Made by a program: the position numbers and the translations under genes. From Leptotrichia hongkongensis (GTDB taxonomy: Bacteria; Fusobacteriota; Fusobacteriia; Fusobacteriales; Leptotrichiaceae), in the NCBI RefSeq assembly GCF_041538065.1, contig NZ_JBGORW010000007.1, positions 1 to 64,000 on the forward strand: a DNA stretch of 64,000 bases, written 5' to 3'. The notes beneath the pieces were generated by a model, which saw only the letters and a list, made by a program, of their open reading frames with translations, was not told where the DNA came from and did not search any database. Shown piece after piece: positions 35,604-48,400 of the stretch; position 1 is the stretch's first letter, and the number at the start of each line of letters is the position of its first letter.

Positions 35604-36233
35604 ATGAAAATTAGTATAATAAACGGAAGTCCAAAAGCAATTAAAAGCAATTCTGAAATATTGGGAAATTATTTATCATCCTTGCTTAAAGAAAATGAAA
35701 TAAAAAAATATTATTCAATTTATTTTAGATTAAATGATGAAAATAAAAATGAAATCTATAATAGTGATGTTTTAATATTTCTTTTTCCATTATATGTTGA
35801 TGGTATTCCGTCTAATTTATTAAAGTTATTTGTAGAATTTGAGAAAGAAAAAGTTGTAAATCCAGCAACTAGAGTTTATTGTATAGTTAATAATGGATTT
35901 TATGAAGGTAAACAAAATCGGTTAGCAATTTTACAGATAAAAAATTGGTGTGAAAAGGTTAATGCGAAATGGGGGCAAGGAATTGGTGTAGGTGCAGGAG
36001 AATTGTTGCCGCATTTGAAAAAATATCCATTGGGGCAAGGACCGCTAAAAAATTTAGGTAAAGTGTTAGATAAATTTTCTGCTAATATTCTAACTTTAAA
36101 AAGTGATGAGGATATTTATATAAATCCAAACTGGTTAAAAAGCCTGTATTTTTTTCAAGCTACAATTTCATGGATTTTAAAAGGTAGAAAAAATAATTTG
36201 AGAGTAAGAGAACTTTTCAGAAAAAGTAATTAA
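35604..36233 (+). CDS. NAD(P)H-dependent FMN reductase-like protein
   Basis: A flavodoxin-fold protein starting with the phosphate-binding loop IINGSPKAIKSNSE, then DVLIFLFPLYVDGIPSNLLK and a glycine-rich loop GQGIGVGAGE. 209 residues, no Cys cluster. It follows the previous gene by 14 bp, behind a weak GGAGAATGA. The pair may act together as a redox-stress or detoxification system under TetR control. Confidence 0.65.
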   Translation: MKISIINGSPKAIKSNSEILGNYLSSLLKENEIKKYYSIYFRLNDENKNEIYNSDVLIFLFPLYVDGIPSNLLKLFVEFEKEKVVNPATRVYCIVNNGFYEGKQNRLAILQIKNWCEKVNAKWGQGIGVGAGELLPHLKKYPLGQGPLKNLGKVLDKFSANILTLKSDEDIYINPNWLKSLYFFQATISWILKGRKNNLRVRELFRKSN

Positions 36234-36247
36234 AATTGTATAACTAA

Positions 36248-36285
36248 AAAAGACTATCCTTAGATTGTGATAGTCTTTTATTTTT
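36248..36285. terminator. Terminator between the flavoprotein operon and rpsT
   Basis: Perfect 11-bp stem AAAAGACTATC (36248-36258) with GATAGTCTTTT (36269-36279), T-rich after and A-rich before, so usable by both convergent genes. Confidence 0.85.
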
Positions 36286-36330
36286 GTTAATCTTAAAAAA
36301 ATTTTTTTAAAATCAATCAGTAGCAAAAAA

Positions 36331-36597
36331 TTAATTTGCCAATGAATTAACTTTTAATGTTAATCTAGATTTTTTTCTTGATGCAGTGTTTTTCTTAATA
36401 ACACCTTTTGTTACAGCTTTATCTAATTCTTTATATGCTACTTGTAATGCTGATTTAGCTTCGTCGACATTTTTAGCTTCAACAGCGGCAAGCACTTTTT
36501 TTACGAAAGTTCTAGTTCTGCTTCTGATAGCTTGATTTCTAGCTGCATTTCTTTCACCAATAAAAACTCTTTTTTTAGATGATTTTGAGTGTGCCAT
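36331..36597 (-). CDS. rpsT: 30S ribosomal protein S20
   Basis: Binds 16S rRNA in the body of the small subunit. 88 basic residues forming the typical helical bundle, with MAHSKSSKKRV at the start, NQAIRSRTRTFVKKV and a final KGVIKKNTASRKKSRL segment. AAAGGAG precedes the ATG on the minus strand. Monocistronic. Confidence 0.95.
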   Translation of the reverse strand: MAHSKSSKKRVFIGERNAARNQAIRSRTRTFVKKVLAAVEAKNVDEAKSALQVAYKELDKAVTKGVIKKNTASRKKSRLTLKVNSLAN

Positions 36598-36670
36598 TTA
36601 TTTCTCCTTTCAATAGTTTTACTTATAAAATAAATTGCTATATAGTTAAATATATTGCAAATTACACAAT

Positions 36671-36699
36671 ATATTATCATTTTTTTCAATAAAAATCAA
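36671..36699 (-). promoter_or_regulatory. Promoter of rpsT
   Basis: Minus-strand TTGATT (36694-36699) and TAATAT (36671-36676), 17 bp apart, about 75 bp before the start codon. Confidence 0.6.
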
Positions 36700-36796
36700 G
36701 ATATAAAGAATAATTTTTTTCTATTGTCTTGATACTAGGTTATTTTAATCAATAAATATTTTTTTGTGATTTATATGTTTTTTCTTTTTTTATAAA

Positions 36797-36826
36797 GCAA
36801 AGGGGAACAGTCGCTATCCCCTTTGC
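36797..36826. repeat. Strong G+C-rich hairpin in an AT-rich gap
   Basis: GCAAAGGGGA and TCCCCTTTGC form a perfect 10-bp stem around the loop ACAGTCGCTA. It is far richer in G+C than the surroundings and is not followed directly by a T-run in either direction. Together with the inverted repeat next to it, it may be a mobile or RNA element. Confidence 0.6.
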
Positions 36827-36846
36827 AAACCCAGCTCGTCTAAGCA

Positions 36847-36961
36847 TTTTTTTTGAATGAAAACTAAACTCGCTTTTTAATAAAAGTTATACCGACCCTT
36901 TAGATATTTATTTTTTAAATGTTTTGAAAAAGCTCAAACAGTAGTTTTCATTCCAAAAAAA
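36847..36961. repeat. Inverted-repeat element (~115 bp), MITE-like
   Basis: The left arm 36847-36877 (T-run, then GAATGAAAACTAAACTCGC) is repeated as an imperfect inverse in 36927-36961 (AAGCTCAAACAGTAGTTTTC, ATTCC, A-run). About 48 bp lie between. No reading frame. The T/A-tracts at the ends could also let the ends act as terminators. Confidence 0.55.
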
Positions 36962-37156
36962 TCACGACATTTTTCATTTAATCATAAATAACTATTTTGA
37001 TTAAAAATTATAATTTAAAAAAAGACTCTATAAGTTTTAAAATAAGCAAAATTTTGTTAAAGAAAAAATATATGAATTATATAAATAAAATCCATTAACA
37101 ATAATTTTTTCAATAGGTATATAAAAAAAGAAAGAGAAATTTTTTATTCAAATTCC
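36962..37156. other. AT-rich stretch before the gpmI promoter
   Basis: No coding signal or clear structure seen. Confidence 0.35.
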
Positions 37157-37185
37157 TTGATAAATTTAGAAAAAATCTGTATAAT
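37157..37185 (+). promoter_or_regulatory. Promoter of gpmI
   Basis: TTGATA (37157-37162) and TATAAT (37180-37185) with a 17-bp spacer, ~48 bp before the start codon. Confidence 0.75.
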
Positions 37186-37232
37186 AGACATAGGAAAAGA
37201 AAGTTATTTAAAAAATGGAAGGAAGAAAGATT

Positions 37233-38768
37233 ATGAAAAAAAGACCAGTAGTTTTAATAATTTTGGATGGATGGGGGATGAATCATCATGATAATGAAGT
37301 TGATGGAGTAAAATTGGCTCATCCAGTTAATTTTAACAAATATCTTAAAGAATACCCTCATACTGAATTGAGAGCAGATGGAGAATTTGTTGGGCTGCCT
37401 GAAGGACAGTTTGGAAATTCTGAAGTTGGACATACAAATATTGGTGCTGGAAGAGTTGTTTACCAAATGTTGCCAAAAATCTCAAAAGCTATTAAAGAAG
37501 GTACAATTTTAGAAAATAAAGTGTTATCAGATATTATGGAAACTACAAAAGCTAATGGAAAAGCTTTACATATTACAGGATTAACTTCTGATGGTGGAGT
37601 TCACTGTCACATTGACCACTTGATTGGATTAGTTGATATGGCTAAGAAAAAAGGGCTTACAGAAGTTTATGTTCATGCGATTATGGATGGAAGAGATACT
37701 GCTCCTGAAAGTGGAGTGGAATACTTGGCTCAATTGCAAAAAGCATTGGATGAACTTGGTGTAGGAAAAATTGCTACAGTTGTAGGAAGATATTATGCAA
37801 TGGATAGAGATAATAACTGGGACAGAGTGGAACTTGCCTACAATGCCCTAACTTCTGGAGAAGGAAACTTGGCAGCTACTGCTGATGAGGCAATCAGAAA
37901 TTCTTATGCAGAAGGAATTACAGACAAATTTGTAAAACCTGTTAAAATTGGTTCAAAAGACAATGGATTAATTAAAGATGGAGATGGTGTGATTTTCGCA
38001 AACTTTAGACCTGATAGAGCTAGACAATTAACTAGAACATTTGTTGACCCTGAATTTAATGGATTTACAAGAAAAGTTTATCCTAAAGTAAACTTTGCTA
38101 CAATGGCTCAATATGATGCGACATTCAGTTCACCAGTGGCATTCCCGCCTGAAATAATTATAAATGGATTTGGGGAAGTGGTATCAAAAGCTGGATTAAT
38201 TCAAGTAAGAACAGCAGAAACTGAAAAATATGCACACGTTACATTCTTCTTCAATGGTGGAAAAGAGGAGCCGTATCCAGGGGAAATCAGATTATTGTCT
38301 GATTCACCAAAAGTTGCAACTTATGATTTACAGCCTGAAATGAGCGCTTATGAAGTTAAAGAAAACCTAATTAAAGAATTAAATACTGGAAAAGTTGACA
38401 CAGTTGTATTAAACTTTGCAAATCCTGACATGGTTGGGCATACAGGAAATGTTGACGCTGTTATTCAAGCTTGTCAAGCAGTAGACAACTGTACAGGACA
38501 AATTGTAAGAAAAGTATTGGAACTTGATGGTGCAGTATTAATTACAGCAGATCACGGAAATGCTGACTTATTAGTAAATCCTGAAACTAAAGAGCCTCAT
38601 ACAGCACACACTGTAAATCCAGTTCCATTCATTTTCATTACAAATGATATGAAAGATGCAAAATTGAGAACAGATGGAAAACTGGCTGATATTACTCCAA
38701 CAATGCTTGATTTATTAGGATTAGAAAAACCAGCTGAAATGGATGGAAGTACATTAATTATAAAATAA
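37233..38768 (+). CDS. gpmI: 2,3-bisphosphoglycerate-independent phosphoglycerate mutase
   Basis: A glycolytic enzyme interconverting 3- and 2-phosphoglycerate using two metal ions. The N-terminal metal site reads VVLIILDGWG, the phospho-serine is in QFGNSEVGHTNIGAGR, and the C-terminal metal ligands are in NFANPDMVGHTG and ITADHGNAD. 511 residues is standard. ATG 37233 follows GGAAGGA; an in-frame ATG at 37215 lies inside that site. Confidence 0.96.
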   Translation: MKKRPVVLIILDGWGMNHHDNEVDGVKLAHPVNFNKYLKEYPHTELRADGEFVGLPEGQFGNSEVGHTNIGAGRVVYQMLPKISKAIKEGTILENKVLSDIMETTKANGKALHITGLTSDGGVHCHIDHLIGLVDMAKKKGLTEVYVHAIMDGRDTAPESGVEYLAQLQKALDELGVGKIATVVGRYYAMDRDNNWDRVELAYNALTSGEGNLAATADEAIRNSYAEGITDKFVKPVKIGSKDNGLIKDGDGVIFANFRPDRARQLTRTFVDPEFNGFTRKVYPKVNFATMAQYDATFSSPVAFPPEIIINGFGEVVSKAGLIQVRTAETEKYAHVTFFFNGGKEEPYPGEIRLLSDSPKVATYDLQPEMSAYEVKENLIKELNTGKVDTVVLNFANPDMVGHTGNVDAVIQACQAVDNCTGQIVRKVLELDGAVLITADHGNADLLVNPETKEPHTAHTVNPVPFIFITNDMKDAKLRTDGKLADITPTMLDLLGLEKPAEMDGSTLIIK

Positions 38769-38824
38769 TAGTTTTATAATTAAAAAATAATTTTAAAGAT
38801 AATATAAAAACAGTGTATTTAAAG

Positions 38825-38864
38825 AAATCTCTCTAAAATTTATATAAAAAAGAGAGATTTTTTT
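38825..38864 (+). terminator. Terminator after gpmI
   Basis: Stem AAATCTCTCT (38825-38834) with AGAGAGATTT (38851-38860), followed by a seven-base T-run. Confidence 0.85.
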
Positions 38865-38865
38865 G

Positions 38866-38894
38866 TTGTAATGGAAATAAAAAAATGTTATAAT
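38866..38894 (+). promoter_or_regulatory. Candidate distal promoter for the autotransporter
   Basis: TTGTAA (38866-38871) and TATAAT (38889-38894) with a 17-bp spacer, just after the gpmI terminator. If used for the autotransporter it gives a leader of about 575 nt. Confidence 0.5.
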
Positions 38895-39476
38895 ACTACG
38901 AAAAGAAAATTTAGATTTAGATTTGAAATTAAAATTACTTTAAAATTATGCTAGAAGGAACTACTAATCTTAAATTATACAATAGTTCATTTTTACTAAA
39001 TCATAAAAATATTTTGAGAATAAATTTGAAATTTCTAATTATATAGTAAAGTTATTTAAAGATAAAATTTTAGTTAATAAATTAGAGTACTCAAACCTTA
39101 TATTTATATAAATAATTTATGGTTCGAGTATATTTTATTTCAATTCTAAGAATCTTAAAAAATTGGTATATTTTAAAGTGAACTGAATACACCAACTAAA
39201 TAACATGATTTAGAAAGCCAATCAATTTAAAATAATTCGTAAACAATACTGCTCTACTCCATTCCAAATCAATATTTCTTTATTTTTTATAATTTTGAAT
39301 AGATTTGAAATATAAAGATAATTTTAATATGATAAGCTGTAATCATGTAAAAATTTTAAATTTTAACTATTATATAGTAATCGGTATTTAAAAAATTAAC
39401 AGGAGAGTTAAATAATTCGAAAATTATGAGTTTTTGTATCTTATAGTAAAAAAATCAAAGTAAAAAGGAGAAAAAT
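38895..39476. other. Long AT-rich leader of the autotransporter gene
   Basis: No convincing gene: a 32-codon frame at 38948 lacks a ribosome site. It contains the short palindrome at 39088-39132. AAAAAGGAGAAAAAT precedes the autotransporter ATG. Confidence 0.45.
39088..39132. repeat. Short palindromic form of the intergenic repeat (copy E)
   Basis: Starts TACTCAAACCTTATAT and ends ATGGTTCGAGTATA, with the two ends complementary. It matches the palindromic half of the 102-bp repeat but lacks part of its interior and the 45-bp tail. Confidence 0.65.
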
Positions 39477-42400
39477 ATGAGTAACAATTTAAAACAGGCA
39501 AAAAAAGACTTGAAGGCTTTTGCTAAAAGGGCAAAAAACGTAAAGTATACAGAATCATTGCTGTTCTCGTACTTAATAACAGGGATGATAACATTTTCAA
39601 TTGGGATAAATACATCTTCAGATATGCTTTATGAGCGTATGAACAAAGAATTGGTAATGTCAGCTGAAAAAACAAGGGTTGCAATAAAGAAAAAGAAAAA
39701 AGCAAACGAAGAAGCTGTAGAAGACTTGAACTTGGAATTAGTTCAATTAATGGAACAAGGAGATCAGGTTGTAAAATCAAAATGGGCATCATGGCAATTT
39801 GGAGCCAATACTTTTACATCAAGTAGTAACGGAGCTTATAAAGGAAGAGGAGACAAGGCGGTTAAATATCCCTTTAATGGCATATTTACTAGAGGTGACT
39901 GGGGAGAGACTGGAATTTTGTCTAATAGAAGAAAAAATTTTATAACACCATCAATTAGCACTTCTACAGTAGGTTCACAATCTTACGGATTAGCATCATT
40001 GTTACACGTTCAAGAACCTGAAGTGGAAATTCAGATAATGGCAAATGTACGTCCAAAATCTATTTCAAAAGAAGAAATCACAATAAATCCACAAATTGAT
40101 ATGCCAAGAGCTGTAGTACGTCCAGCAATTAATTTGAGTGTAACTTCGCCAATAACGGCACCGACAATTATACTTCCTACATTAAATCCTGTTACGATTG
40201 AAGTGCCGAATCCACAAGAGCCAGCTACACCGCCTACAGTAACGGCTCCAAGCATCAGTATGAATTTGTCAGCACCGACAATATCTGTAAATATAACACC
40301 GCCATCACTAAGTATGAATGTAACGGCACCGACTCCAACTGTAAACACATTGACAATTACTCCTCCAAATATTTCAGAAGTTAGTGCAATTAGTGTTACT
40401 AAACCTACTGCTCCAAGTGTTACACCACCAAATCCAACAGCGAATCCTATAGTTTTTAGTATTCCACGATTGGATTCATATGGAAATAGTATAACTGCTG
40501 ATAATACAATGAATGCTAATACTAATTTGCTTAATTCTAGTTATACATTAAGTCAGGCACCTGTTGGTCATCGTAAAGCAATTGGAGAATACATGACTAA
40601 TAACGGTTCTTTTTATTCAGGTGAAAATACAGAGATGCATGTAGATATAACTAAGCAAAGAGCAATAACGTTAGATCCAGGTCTTCCTTCAGGTAGAGGG
40701 GGACGAGATAATCCGTCGTTTTCATTTGAAAATAAAGGAAAAATATATTTAGAGGTAATGGAAGTAGCAGGAATTGAAGTACAGCCAGATACATGGAATA
40801 ATCCGCAAGTTACCGGTATAAATGGTTCAACAGGGCTTATAAGTGGAAATAAGTCATTACAGGTAGCTCTTTTATTTACAGATGAAGGGACAGGTAGCAG
40901 TGTTACAAATAAACATACATTGAGAAATGAAGGTGAAATCAGTTTAAGCGGAAATATTTCAGCAGGATTTGCAACTAGTGATTTTAAGAATGGTGTAAAT
41001 ATAAGCACTATTGCAATTAACAATGGAAATGTAAATATTAGTGGAGACAATAGTCACGGTATGGTTGTTTCAAAAACAACAAATGCTTTAGGACCTGATT
41101 CAAGTTTTGTGAATAATGGAAAAATTAATGTTACTGGAAATGATTCGGGTGGTATGACAGTACTTGGTAAAATTCAAGGTGGAGCTATTAATAATGGAAC
41201 AATTACAATAGCTGCTAAAAATTCATTTGGACTTTACTCACAAGTAGATTCTGATGTAAAAAATACTAAAGATGCAAATATTGATATTGAAAATGGCTCT
41301 CAAGGAAGTATGGGGATAAGGGTTGGAAATGCTTCGGCAACGAATATGAAAAATGAAGGTACGATTACTATTAATAGTACAGATGGAAAAAATATAGGAG
41401 TTTATTCAAGTTCAGCAAAGTTTGTTAATGAAGGTAAAATTAAAGTAAATGGAGCAAATGAAAATATTGGAATGTACTTTAACGGAACGACTGGAACTAC
41501 AGGAAATCAAGGAACAATAACAGTTGCGGGAAATAAAGTATATGGTGTAATCTTAAATAATGCGACATTTGAGAATGAAAAAAAGATAGAAGTAACATCA
41601 ACTGGTACTGATTCTATTGGATTATATCTTTCAAATGGATCTGTTGCAATAAATAAAAATGGAGCAACTATTTCAAATGCTGCATATCATGCTGTTGTAC
41701 AAAATACAGGAACATTTACAAACGCTGGAGTTGTATCCGTTGAAGCAGGTGGAAAAGTAGGGTTATATTCAGAAAATGGAACCTTTACAAATGCAAGTAA
41801 TGGAGAAATAAAATCTAGTAATGGTGGAATTGCAATATTTACTAGTGGCTCTACTGGAACTGTTGAAGGTACAGTTACAGTTGGAGATTCTGGAACTAGC
41901 ACTGGAATCGGAGTATATTCTGATGGATCTACTACAAGTACTACTTTTCAGGGAAATGCAGTATTAAATTTGGGAGAAAGAACAGTTGGACTTTATTCAT
42001 CCAAGGCTAGTGATTTTAGAACAGCCTTTATAATGACAAATCTTAGTACTTCGATTGGTAAAAAATCTGTGTTCGCTTACTTTGGAAATACTGGGAATAC
42101 AGCAGATGATACTGTAGATATAACAAACACAACGTTACAAAATTTAACAGTTTCAAGTATGGGTGAAAATTCAGCTGTATTTTATGGTGCGAAAAATACG
42201 ACTATAAATATTGATGGAAATATTACGGCTGACAGTACGAAATTTTCTAATATTGATGATTCTGCACAATTTTTAGTATCTGATGCTGGGAAAGTTAATA
42301 TTAAATCAGGAAAAATCTTGACTTCTGAATTTAAAACGACAATTTCAGGATTAAATGGAGCTGTTGTAACAAATGATGGAAAACTTGCATTAACAGGAAA

Positions 42401-45400
42401 AGATGGAGCTATAGGAATTTATTCCAATGCTTCAAAAGTGACAAATAATAATATAATAACAACTGCAAATAACAGTTCAATCGCAATTTATGGAAAAGAA
42501 AGTTCAACATTGACAAATAGTGGTACTGGAAAGATAACAACTTCTGGAACTTCGTCAGTTGGGATACTAGCAAATAGCAGTACAGTAAGTAATGCTTCTG
42601 GTGGAGAAATAACAACTTCTGGAACAGGATCGGCAGGAGTTTATGGAATAACAAATTCAACAATTGAAAATTCTGGAAATATAACTACAGAAGAAACGGG
42701 ATCAGCAGGAATTTATGCAGATAACAGTGATGTTACAAATGAAACAACTGGGAAAATAACTTCTAAAAAAGGAAGTTCAGCAGGAATTTATTCAACATCT
42801 ACATCTGCAAAAAATGTTAAAAATAAAGGAACTATAGAAGTTGGAGTGGCAAGTTCGACTGAAACTCAAAATGTTGGAATTTATGCAGAAGGTAATCAAA
42901 ACGTAGAAAATTCTGGAAACATAAATATTCATATAGGTAATTCGATTGGTGTCTATGGTAAGGGTGCTGATGTTATAATTGAAAATAAGAAAAAAATAAC
43001 TTCAGATACTTTGGCTTCAGATGCGATAGGGATAATGTCAGAAAAAGCAAAAGTGACTAATTTCGCAGGTTCTGAAATAAAATTACAAGGGAAAAAATCA
43101 GTTGGAATTTATGGTAAAGAATCTGAAATCGAAAATAGCGGAGATATTTTACTTACTGATACAACAGCTGCTTCGGCTTCAGTTGGAATTTTGGCAAATA
43201 AAGGAAGTGCTACAAATAAAGGGAATATAGAAATGAATGGTGGAGCTTCTGCTGGAATGCTAGGTTTAGATGGAGCGACTATTTCAAATGATGCTACAAC
43301 TGGAAAAATTACAATAACTGGAGATAAGTCAGCAGGAATCTATGCAGAAGACTCATCGCCTTCAAATGCAGGAACAATAAGTATTGAAAGTAATAAATCA
43401 GCAGGAATTTTTGCAAAAATTTCAGATGCTGTTTCAAGAACTATCGCAAATACTGGAAAAATTGAGTTAAAAGGAACTGGTAAAACAGCATCAGCAGGGA
43501 TGTATGTAGAGATTAAGAGTACAGCAACAGGAACTACAACATTGCAAAATGAAAAGGATATAATTGTTGGTCAGGAAGAATCAGCTGCAATGTATTTGAA
43601 AAATAATGCTGGAGATAATGCTGGAATTGTAGTAAATGAAGCTTCTAATGGAAAAATTGATTTGGATGTTAAGAGTACAGTTGGAATTTTTGTTGATAAA
43701 GCTACAGGAAAAAATAAAAATATAATAAATGTAAAAAAAGAAAATTCAGCAGGAATGTATGGGAGTAACGACTCTAACATAACTAATGAAAAAACAATAA
43801 ATGTTTCACACGAAAATTCAGCAGGAATGTATGCTTCAGATTCAAATGCAACAAATACAGCTAATGGAACAATAACGTTGACAGGATCTGCTGGAGCGAC
43901 TAGCGGTTCGGCAGCAATGTATGGAAAAATAACAAACTCATCCCAAAAAGACTATTCTATCTTAAATGAAGGAATAATAAATCTGACAAACGTTATCAAG
44001 AATGTTGGAATATATGGTGAATCTGTAAGTGGGGCATCTAAAAAATTGACATTACAAAATAATAAAGAAATAAATATTGCTAATGGAAGCCCGGAATCAG
44101 TTGGAATATTTGCTTTAAATGATGTTAATAATAATGTAGATAAAATAGAAGTTATTAATAGTTCTGATGGAGTAATAACAGTAAATTCAGAAGAATCAAT
44201 CGGAATTTCAGCTGTAAAAAGCACAGTTGATAATAGTGGAACAATTATTATGAATGACAAAAAATCAGCAGGAATTTATGGTAAATCTGGATCAAAAGTA
44301 ACTAATAATAAAAAAATAGAGATTAAAGAAGAAGAATCAGCAGGAATTTATCTTGAAGACAGTAATGCAGTAAATGCATCAGCAGGCACTATTGATGTGC
44401 ATAAAGGAGCTTCAGCGGGAATTTATGGTAAATTTACAAAAAATGCGACAGAAAATAATACAATAGAAAATAGTGGAATAATTACTTTAAAAAATACAGC
44501 TGGGCAAGTAAAAAGTGCAGGAATTTATGGAGAACTTGAAGCAGCTGCAACTAAAACATTGGTTATAGAAAATAAAAATAAAATAGATGTCAGCATGAAA
44601 GAATCAGTTGGAATATTTTCTACAAATGCTACAAATAACAGAGGAAATTTAACAGCGGATAATAAAGGTCAAATTGAAGTAAATTCTGAAAAATCAGTTG
44701 GAATGCTTTCAGATAATTCAGTAACAAATAATAAAAACAAAATAGCAGTAAACAACAAAGAATCAGTTGGAATGTATGGGAAAAATGGTTCAGAAATAAA
44801 AAATCATAATGGTGCTACAATTGAAATATCATCAGCTGGAGAGAGTGCGATAGGAATTTATGCTACTGGTAAAAATACTGCCACATCGAATGCTACTGAA
44901 GGAATAAATGAAGGAACTGTTACTGTAAAAGGTAAAAAAGCGACAGGAATGCTTGCGACTGATAAAGCTAAAATAACAAACAACAAAGAAATAATAGGAA
45001 CAGCAGAATCAGTAATTGGAATGTATGGTGTAGACGATGAGACAGCAGTTATAAATGCAAAGAATGCTACTATTAAATTGACTGGTGAAAAGTCAACAGG
45101 AATATTCTCGAAAGATGATGCAACAGCTGAAAATTCAGGAACTATAAATTTAACATCATCTTCTAAAAATTCAGTTGGAATGTTTGGTTCGGCAAGTGCC
45201 ACTGGGAAGAAAATCAGCTTGACAAATACAGCAGATGGTGTGGTTAATGTAGAATCTGAAAACTCTACAGGAATGTTTACAAAAAATAATGGTAATTTGG
45301 CTGATTCAACTATAAAAAATGAAGGAACTATAAATCTAAAACAAAAAAGCACAGTTGGAATCTATACACCAAAATCTACCATAACAAAAGTAGGAAAAAT

Positions 45401-48400
45401 AGCATTAAATGATGATGCGGACTCATCAGTAGCCGTTTATCTAAAAGACGAGGCAACAGTAACTGATACAACTACAGGAACAATAAATTTAGGTACAAAA
45501 AATCAAAATAGAGTTGCGTACTATATTAAAGGAACAAGTGCTTCTGATACAGGAAAGATTAATGGATCAAATATTGGAAATATAAGCGGATATGGAGTTG
45601 GAGTTTATCTTGATGGAGGAACGTTAAATTCAAGCACATCAAAATTAGACTACACGACGGGTTCTAATACTGGTAATGGAATAATCGGACTTCTTATGAA
45701 GGGAGCAACTGCTGATATTTCGGGTTATAACCAGGGAGTAAAAGTAGGAAACTCTGTATTAGGTGGCTCAAATGATCTTTATGCAATTGGAATTTACACT
45801 GATGGACAAGGAGCATCTGGAAGCCCTAAAACAATATCAACATCAATAACTACAGGAGCAAATGGAGTCGGATTATTTGCTGAAAATAGCAGTCATATTA
45901 AATATACAGGAACTATGAATATAGGAGATAACACAACAGCTGGAACTGGTATTTATATTGGAAATGGTGGAGATGGAACTAAAGCTTCAACGGTAACAAT
46001 TGATAATGGTGCAGATATTAAGCTAAACGGAGCAAATGGAGTTGGAGCAATAGTTACTAGCAAAGCGACAGTTAATTTTGAAAGTGGTGCAAAAATTGAA
46101 TTTGGTGGAGATGGAGTAGGTATTTTTGCTCAAAAAGGAGGATACATTGTAGATAATGGTGGAACATTAGTTACTAATGGGTACTCTGTAGAAAGAACCA
46201 GAGTTACTGAAGGAAGTTCCATAACTTCAAAAAATCTAACTGTAGCACTTGGAAATGCATTAGATACTGGAAATATACTTTCTCACGTTATAAATGGGGA
46301 AGCTATTATACAAACAGGAGTAACAGTCGAGGCAAAACCGTCAACTAAGAATATTATTGGACTTATGGCAGATGGAAATAGCAATCCTGCATTAACTTGG
46401 GCTGGAACTGCTGGATATGATGCTGAAAACAAAGGAACTTTGGATTTATCAAATGCCAAAACAAGTACAGCAATGTATCTTGAATCATCAAGAGGACTTA
46501 ATTCACAAGATATTCTTGTAGGAAATAAATCAACTGGAATTTATGGAATTTATAAAACTTCAACACCAGTTTATAGCAATGCACCAGCAGGAACTGAAAA
46601 TAAAGGTATAATTACAACAACAGCTGGTTCTAAAATAACAGTTGGAGATGAATCTTCTGCTATTTATGCAATTGGATTTGATAAAGTTGAAAATAAGGGA
46701 GAAATAACTGGTAAAGATAAATCTGTTGGAATCTATGCTAAAAATACAGCTGCAAGCAGTAAAGTGATAGATGTTGTAAATGAAGGAAACATCACTTTAG
46801 GAAAAGGGTCAGCAGGAATTTATATTGCACCAGAAACTTCGAATGCTTCAAATGCGACAGTTGTAAATAGTGGAAATATAACAATTGGAGATTCTACATT
46901 TAATCCTAGTGGAAGTGTTGAATCTACTTCAGTTGGAATATTTGTAAAAAACAAAACAAACTTGACTACTTCTGGAGATATAACAGTTGGAAATAAAGGA
47001 TTTGCACTGTATGGAAATGATTCTACATTGACCGTAACTGGAGGGAATTACAATTTTGCAAATAACGGAAGTTTGGCATACTTGGAAAATAACGCAGTGT
47101 TAAATTATAATAATGCTGGAACATTGACAACTTCTTCGGAGCCGATGTTATATATTGTGGATAGTAAAGCACAAACGAATAATAATGACATCATTGTATC
47201 TTCAAAAGGAACTGGAATTTATATGACAGGAACATCTTCTTTTGGTGGATGGAACAATATGACTTTAAATAATGGTTCTACAGGAATTTATGTAGACAAT
47301 TCAAATGCTACGATAGATGGCAAGAAAATAACAGGTACATCTGACAAGGCAAAAGGAATTGTTTCAATAAATTCAAATGTTACGAATAAAGCGGATATGA
47401 AGTTTTCTAGTGATGATTCAATTGGAATTTTCTCACAAAATAAATCAGGTGTGGCAAAATCAATTTTAAATAGTGGAAATATTGATATTACTGGAAAACG
47501 TTCAATTGCAGCATATCTGGAAGGAACATCGGATCAGACATTTGAAAATAGCGGAACAATAAATGTAGATAAAACTGCAACCGCTGTTAAAAACGACTCT
47601 ACTGTTGGAATTTATGCACAAAATGGATCAACAATTAATATCAAAAATAGTGGAACAATAAATGTTGGAGAGGCTTCATTTGGAGTTTATTCGCTTAGTG
47701 AAAACGGAAATGTGGAGACAACAGGAAGTTCTGTAATCAATGTTGCAGACAAGGCTATCGGTGTGTATAAAAAAGGTGGAAATGTTAACTTAGGTGGAAC
47801 AATAAATGTTGCCAATCATATTGCGACAGATGCTAATAGTGAACCTGTTGGAGTTTATGGAACAAGTGGAGTTTCAATTAACGATACTACATCTAACTTT
47901 ACTGTTGGAGATAAGTCTTACGGGGTAATTTTATCAAATCCAGGTATGAGCAGAACAAATGTTTATTCAAATTCTGCTTCATCAAATGTAACTTTAGGAA
48001 AAGAGTCGACTTTCATTTATACAGAAGGAGCATCATCAGTAACAAATAATGCAACAATTACATCTGGAACAAATGAAAAAATTATTGCAATCTATGGAAA
48101 AGATGGAGCAAATATTGTAAATAATGGAATAATTGATCTGTCACAAGGAATCGGAAATCAAGGAATTCTTGTAACAGGAGCATCTAATGCTGTAAACAGA
48201 GGAACAATCAAAATCGGAAAAACTGATAAATCTGATCCAAATAACATTGTTTATGGAATCGGTATGGCAGCCGTAGGAGGAGCAAATATTTCAAATGAAA
48301 GAGATATTTATGTTTCAGGACATCTAAGCATTGGAATGTACGGAGATGACAGAGGGACGACATTAAGAAACTCTGGAAATATATACTTGGATGCTTCAAG

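Noticed and set aside
38948..39046. Small gene of 32 codons in the autotransporter leader
   Set aside because: No ribosome site and an AT-driven composition; nothing supports translation.
44858..45352. 164-residue antisense open frame within the autotransporter, and others like it
   Set aside because: Arises from codon bias of the repetitive passenger read backwards; no ribosome site and low-complexity product.
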